Shown: in pieces, positions 39,796 to 43,187 of the stretch
Layout of the letters: the number at the start of each line of letters is the position of its first letter
How positions within the stretch are numbered: the first letter of the stretch is position 1
From: Candidatus Daviesbacteria bacterium
Lineage (GTDB): Bacteria; Patescibacteriota; Microgenomatia; Daviesbacterales; UBA10151
NCBI GenBank assembly: GCA_016187025.1
Contig: JACPKM010000001.1
Coordinates: 1-43,187 of the forward strand
DNA: 43,187 nt
Direction: 5' to 3'
Translations under genes and position numbers: made by a program
Notes under the pieces: generated by a model
Told to the model about the DNA's origin: nothing
What the model saw: the letters and a program-made list of their open reading frames with translations, nothing else
Database searches by the model: none

Positions 39796-40802
39796 CGCCC
39801 ATCAATAAATTTTTCATGAATTAACTCTCGAGTTATCTCAGTTTTTGAATACTCATTAGCAATACCGCCACCCGGTTGAGGTTTCTTTGCTATAACCTTG
39901 GGCATTGTAACTAATGTTACCCGAACCTTTTGTCCCCGATCAGTAAACTCCAGGGTTTGTTCGACTCTAGCTAAACCATTACCCAAATCTCTTCGTGTGG
40001 TATTAGAAGAATAAGGGTCACTCCTCTCTCTAAGACTGCTCGTCAAGCTTTTAAAAATCAGTCCCGGATCCGGTTTTGCTGCATCTTTTTTAGCTTCCCC
40101 TTGACCAGATATTCTTAAAGGTTCGCTTTTGGGGGGAGCACTTACAACTCGGGGACGTTTTAACGACTCCACCACCGGTGATTCTTTGGAAGACTTCTCG
40201 GTAAATGTGATTGTTCTTTGTTGGGGGAAGTCTGCATCCACTATATTGCTTTGATCTCCCGGTTCAGCTGCAGTTTTGGCTTCAGCTATATTGTTATCAA
40301 ACTTACCGGGTTCAATACCAACTACCCGTACTCTCAGTTTCCGTTTATCGATTTGATAGTCAACCATTTCCTCAACTTTTTTACCCAACATACTACTTCC
40401 TAAAGGTGACTCATAAGAAATCCAGTCTGGATTTGTTGCCGAATCATGAGGCCCTAATATAGTTAATTCCTCTTCTAAGTCTTCTCCAGCGAAATGAACA
40501 CGAACGGTATTTCCAATACCCACAGAATCAGTTTCGTGTCGAGGTTCAATAATGTGAACGTTTTCTAATGCGCTCTGTAGGTTATGTACCCGACCCGCGT
40601 GTAGATTGGCTTCTCGAGTCGCCTGCTCAAAGCCGAAGTTATCATGCCAATCCCTGCTATCACCTGCTGTTTCTCCTATTTCCTCACGGTATTTTTGAGT
40701 TAACTCTCGAGCATTCGATAAATCAGACCGAAGGCGTATTTCTGTTGCTCGAGTCATTAAATTTATGGGTCTTTGCGTTCTTTCAACTTGATCCCTGTTC
40801 AT
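39771..40802 (-). CDS. GreA/GreB-like protein with ~170-aa C-terminal extension
   Basis: Coiled-coil tip DWHDNFGFEQA and GreA C-domain pattern SVGIGNTVRVHF...ISYESPLGSSMLGKKVEEMVDYQI, then unknown tail. Confidence 0.72.
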   Translation of the reverse strand: MNRDQVERTQRPINLMTRATEIRLRSDLSNARELTQKYREEIGETAGDSRDWHDNFGFEQATREANLHAGRVHNLQSALENVHIIEPRHETDSVGIGNTVRVHFAGEDLEEELTILGPHDSATNPDWISYESPLGSSMLGKKVEEMVDYQIDKRKLRVRVVGIEPGKFDNNIAEAKTAAEPGDQSNIVDADFPQQRTITFTEKSSKESPVVESLKRPRVVSAPPKSEPLRISGQGEAKKDAAKPDPGLIFKSLTSSLRERSDPYSSNTTRRDLGNGLARVEQTLEFTDRGQKVRVTLVTMPKVIAKKPQPGGGIANEYSKTEITRELIHEKFIDGRWVKIPMK

Positions 40803-40902
40803 ATAATGAGGCTATTATATGTCATATAAGATTGAAGTCAAATTTAGATCATTATTATACCTTGTATTCCTAAATACGGATTGCTATATTAGGTGCAGTT
40901 AA

Positions 40903-41862
40903 ATGGCCAATAATAATAACTTTGTCCTGCTTACCGGAACTGCCAATATTCCATTGGCAGAAAGTATTGCCAAAATCCTCAAAACAGAGGTCCATATGCC
41001 TGTATCTAGGTTTGCTGATGGTGAAGCTCATGTACAAATTCCGGTCAATGTCAGGAAGAGAGATGTTTTCATTATTCAACCTACCTGCCCTCCAAATGTA
41101 GATAAAGCCTATATTGAGCTTTTCGCCATGATTAATGCTGCCCGGCTTGCTTCAGCCGGAGAGATTACGGCAGTTGTTCCCTATTTTGGATATTCCAGAC
41201 AAGACAGAAAAGACCGTCCCCGCACACCGGTGATGGCTGGTGTGATGGCTAAAGCTTTGGAGACATTCGGCGCAAACAGAATTGTCACTGTTGATATACA
41301 CACTGAACAGGCAGAGGGTTTTGTCGCCTCTCCCTGGGATAATTTACCTGCCAGTTTTGTGTTTATTCCTCTTTTGCAAAAGCTTAATTTGAAAAATTTG
41401 GTGATCGCCTCGCCTGACAAAGGCGGTGTACCCCGAGCTAACTTTTACGCCAAAAAACTACGAGCTGAAGGTTTGGCAATTGTATATAAAGAACGGGATG
41501 TTTTTACTAAAAATACCTCCCAGGCTTTAACCATGATTGGAGATGTTAATGGTAAGACTGTTTTGCTGGTAGATGACATGATTGATACTGCCGGAACTAT
41601 TTGCCATGCCGCGGATTTAATCAAGCAAAGAGGGGCTAAATCCGTTATGGCAGTTGCCACCCATGGATTATTTTCTGCAGATGCATTGGAAAAAGTGCAA
41701 AAAAGCGTTCTTCAAACTGTTTATATTGCAGATACTGTCCCCTTAAAAAAAGAGGCGGAAAAGATGGCTAAAATAAAAATGGTTAAAACTGCCAAGATGT
41801 TAGCCGGAGCAATAGAATGTATTAGAACCGGTGAATCCATTAGCCAAAAGTTTTACCTCTAG
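40903..41862 (+). CDS. prs: ribose-phosphate pyrophosphokinase
   Basis: FADGEAHVQIPVNVRKRDVFIIQP, YFGYSRQDRKDRPRTPV, VLLVDDMIDTAGTICHAA. Confidence 0.96.
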   Translation: MANNNNFVLLTGTANIPLAESIAKILKTEVHMPVSRFADGEAHVQIPVNVRKRDVFIIQPTCPPNVDKAYIELFAMINAARLASAGEITAVVPYFGYSRQDRKDRPRTPVMAGVMAKALETFGANRIVTVDIHTEQAEGFVASPWDNLPASFVFIPLLQKLNLKNLVIASPDKGGVPRANFYAKKLRAEGLAIVYKERDVFTKNTSQALTMIGDVNGKTVLLVDDMIDTAGTICHAADLIKQRGAKSVMAVATHGLFSADALEKVQKSVLQTVYIADTVPLKKEAEKMAKIKMVKTAKMLAGAIECIRTGESISQKFYL

Positions 41863-42385
41863 TTTTGGATAAAACGTGATATAGCACAATCCCTAAAGAC
41901 ACCATCACATTTAAAGAAATATTTACTCCATACATAGGCAGCTCTACTACGCTATCCACTACTTCCAAAGTTTTTTTTAACACCCCATAAGTTTCATTTC
42001 CCACCACCAAACAGATAGGCAGGCTATAGTCAAACTTATCATATGGAACACTTTTCTTACTCTGCTCTATTGCAACTACCTTTACCCTTTCCGCTTCACG
42101 CTTTAACCTTGAAACTGCCTCAGAAGCAGTTTCACAATATTCCCACTCTACCCATTCTGTAGTGTTAATTGATGATTTTTTTATTCTTGGATTAGGAGGG
42201 CTACTTGTTCCTCCACACAAAAAAACCTTTTTAGCACTCACCGCATCTGCTAACCTGAAAATTGCCCCTACATTATATGTATCTAATACATTCTCTAAGA
42301 TAATGTAGATATCTTGCTTTTTAACTTCCAACTTTTTTTCTTTTGACTCTCCTAATCTTAGTTGCTTAGAGTTTAGTTTAATCAC
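41840..42385 (-). CDS. TrmH/SpoU family RNA methyltransferase
   Basis: VLDTYNVGAIFRLADA, LVVGNETYGVLKKTLE, LPMYGVNISLNVMVSLGIVLYHVL. GTG start at 42385 overlaps the uppS TGA (GTGA). Confidence 0.85.
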   Translation of the reverse strand: MIKLNSKQLRLGESKEKKLEVKKQDIYIILENVLDTYNVGAIFRLADAVSAKKVFLCGGTSSPPNPRIKKSSINTTEWVEWEYCETASEAVSRLKREAERVKVVAIEQSKKSVPYDKFDYSLPICLVVGNETYGVLKKTLEVVDSVVELPMYGVNISLNVMVSLGIVLYHVLSKTRGKTFG

Positions 42386-43095
42386 TTTCCAAAATTCCTT
42401 TGCTGGGTTTGGTACCAGCGGATGGCCTTTTTTAAATCCTCTCCGGAAAAATCCGGCCAAAGCTTTTTAGTAAAATACAATTCTGAATAAGCTGTTTGCC
42501 AAAGCAGGAAGTTTGATAACCTGATTCTTCCTCCCGTCCTTATCACCAGTTCCGGATCAGGCTGACCATTTGTATAAAGATGCTTATCTACAATCTCTTC
42601 ATTAATTTTGCCTACATCTATTCCCTTTTTTACCATACCTTTGATTGCCTCTACTAATTCTTTTTTACCTCCATAATTTAGAGCAATATTTAACTTTATG
42701 GCCTCGTTTTTAATGTAGGTTTTTTTCATTTCCTCAACTATCTTTCTAATAGCCCCTGGAAGGCCCTCCAGCTCCCCTAAAACGGTTATAGACACCCCAT
42801 TTTGCATCATCTTTTTTAGCTTAGTATGATATGAGCTCCTTAACAGGTTAAAAAGCCCTAACACTTCCCTCTTGGCCCTCTCGGTAATGTTTTCTGTAGA
42901 TAAAGCATAAACTGTAATTGTTTTAACTCCCATTTTTTCTGCTGCTTCTACAATTTCTTCCAAAGTTTCTGCTCCAGCTTCGTGCCCTTTAATATCAGGA
43001 AGGTCTTTTTGCCTTGCCCAGCGCCTGTTGCCATCCATAATAATGGCTATGTGTTTTGGGATATGATTTTTGTCTAAGAGTGCAGAAGTCATCAA
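42382..43095 (-). CDS. uppS: isoprenyl transferase (undecaprenyl diphosphate synthase)
   Basis: HIAIIMDGNRRWARQKDLPDIKGHEAG, DPELVIRTGGRIRLSNFLLWQTAYSELYF. Confidence 0.97.
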   Translation of the reverse strand: MMTSALLDKNHIPKHIAIIMDGNRRWARQKDLPDIKGHEAGAETLEEIVEAAEKMGVKTITVYALSTENITERAKREVLGLFNLLRSSYHTKLKKMMQNGVSITVLGELEGLPGAIRKIVEEMKKTYIKNEAIKLNIALNYGGKKELVEAIKGMVKKGIDVGKINEEIVDKHLYTNGQPDPELVIRTGGRIRLSNFLLWQTAYSELYFTKKLWPDFSGEDLKKAIRWYQTQQRNFGK

Positions 43096-43187
43096 TTGTG
43101 GATATTAACCTAGTTCCACTATTTCTTCCAGTGGGTAAATCCAAATTTGTGCTGTTCGCTGCCTTATAGGATTTTTTCCGCTTCCGT

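Noticed and set aside
43096-43187. Possible end of another gene upstream of uppS (e.g. ribosome recycling factor)
   Set aside because: Too short and no recognisable motif in any minus-strand frame.

Overview
This window looks like a chromosomal segment of a Patescibacteria/CPR (probably Microgenomates-like) bacterium. That assignment is inferred from rRNA and protein features, not from a search. Its centrepiece is a dismantled, intron-rich rRNA locus on the minus strand. The 16S gene (about 32382-34650) and the 23S-5S genes (about 19386-24692) are separate transcription units. tRNA-Ile(GAT) remains on the 16S side and tRNA-Ala(TGC) on the 23S side. About 7 kb of protein genes lies between the two tRNAs: rRNA-MTase-like, pgk, O-antigen ligase-like, a dockerin/DUF1554-like secreted protein, vapBC-like TA and gap. 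Each rRNA has its own candidate promoter and its own long flanking processing stem (13 bp for 16S, 15 bp for 23S). I place four group I introns by exon alignment: 16S ~1060, 23S L1931, L2262 and L2500. Three encode LAGLIDADG ORFs whose ends are translated from ribozyme core sequence. Other notable features are: a four-hairpin array whose loops all contain CTGC (13551-13784), a decayed AbiEii-like gene, a four-helix-bundle gene flanked by inverted A/T-rich repeats, two broken transposases just upstream of the 16S promoter, and a translationally coupled operon (GreA-like fusion, TMPK-like kinase, degenerate-Nudix/methyltransferase fusion, CYTH) that is a candidate uncharacterised system. The rest is housekeeping (rho, radA, rpsA-like, prs, trmH-like, uppS) and a cluster of secreted/LPxTG surface proteins. 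No CRISPR array was seen. All identifications come from reading motifs; no database search was run.
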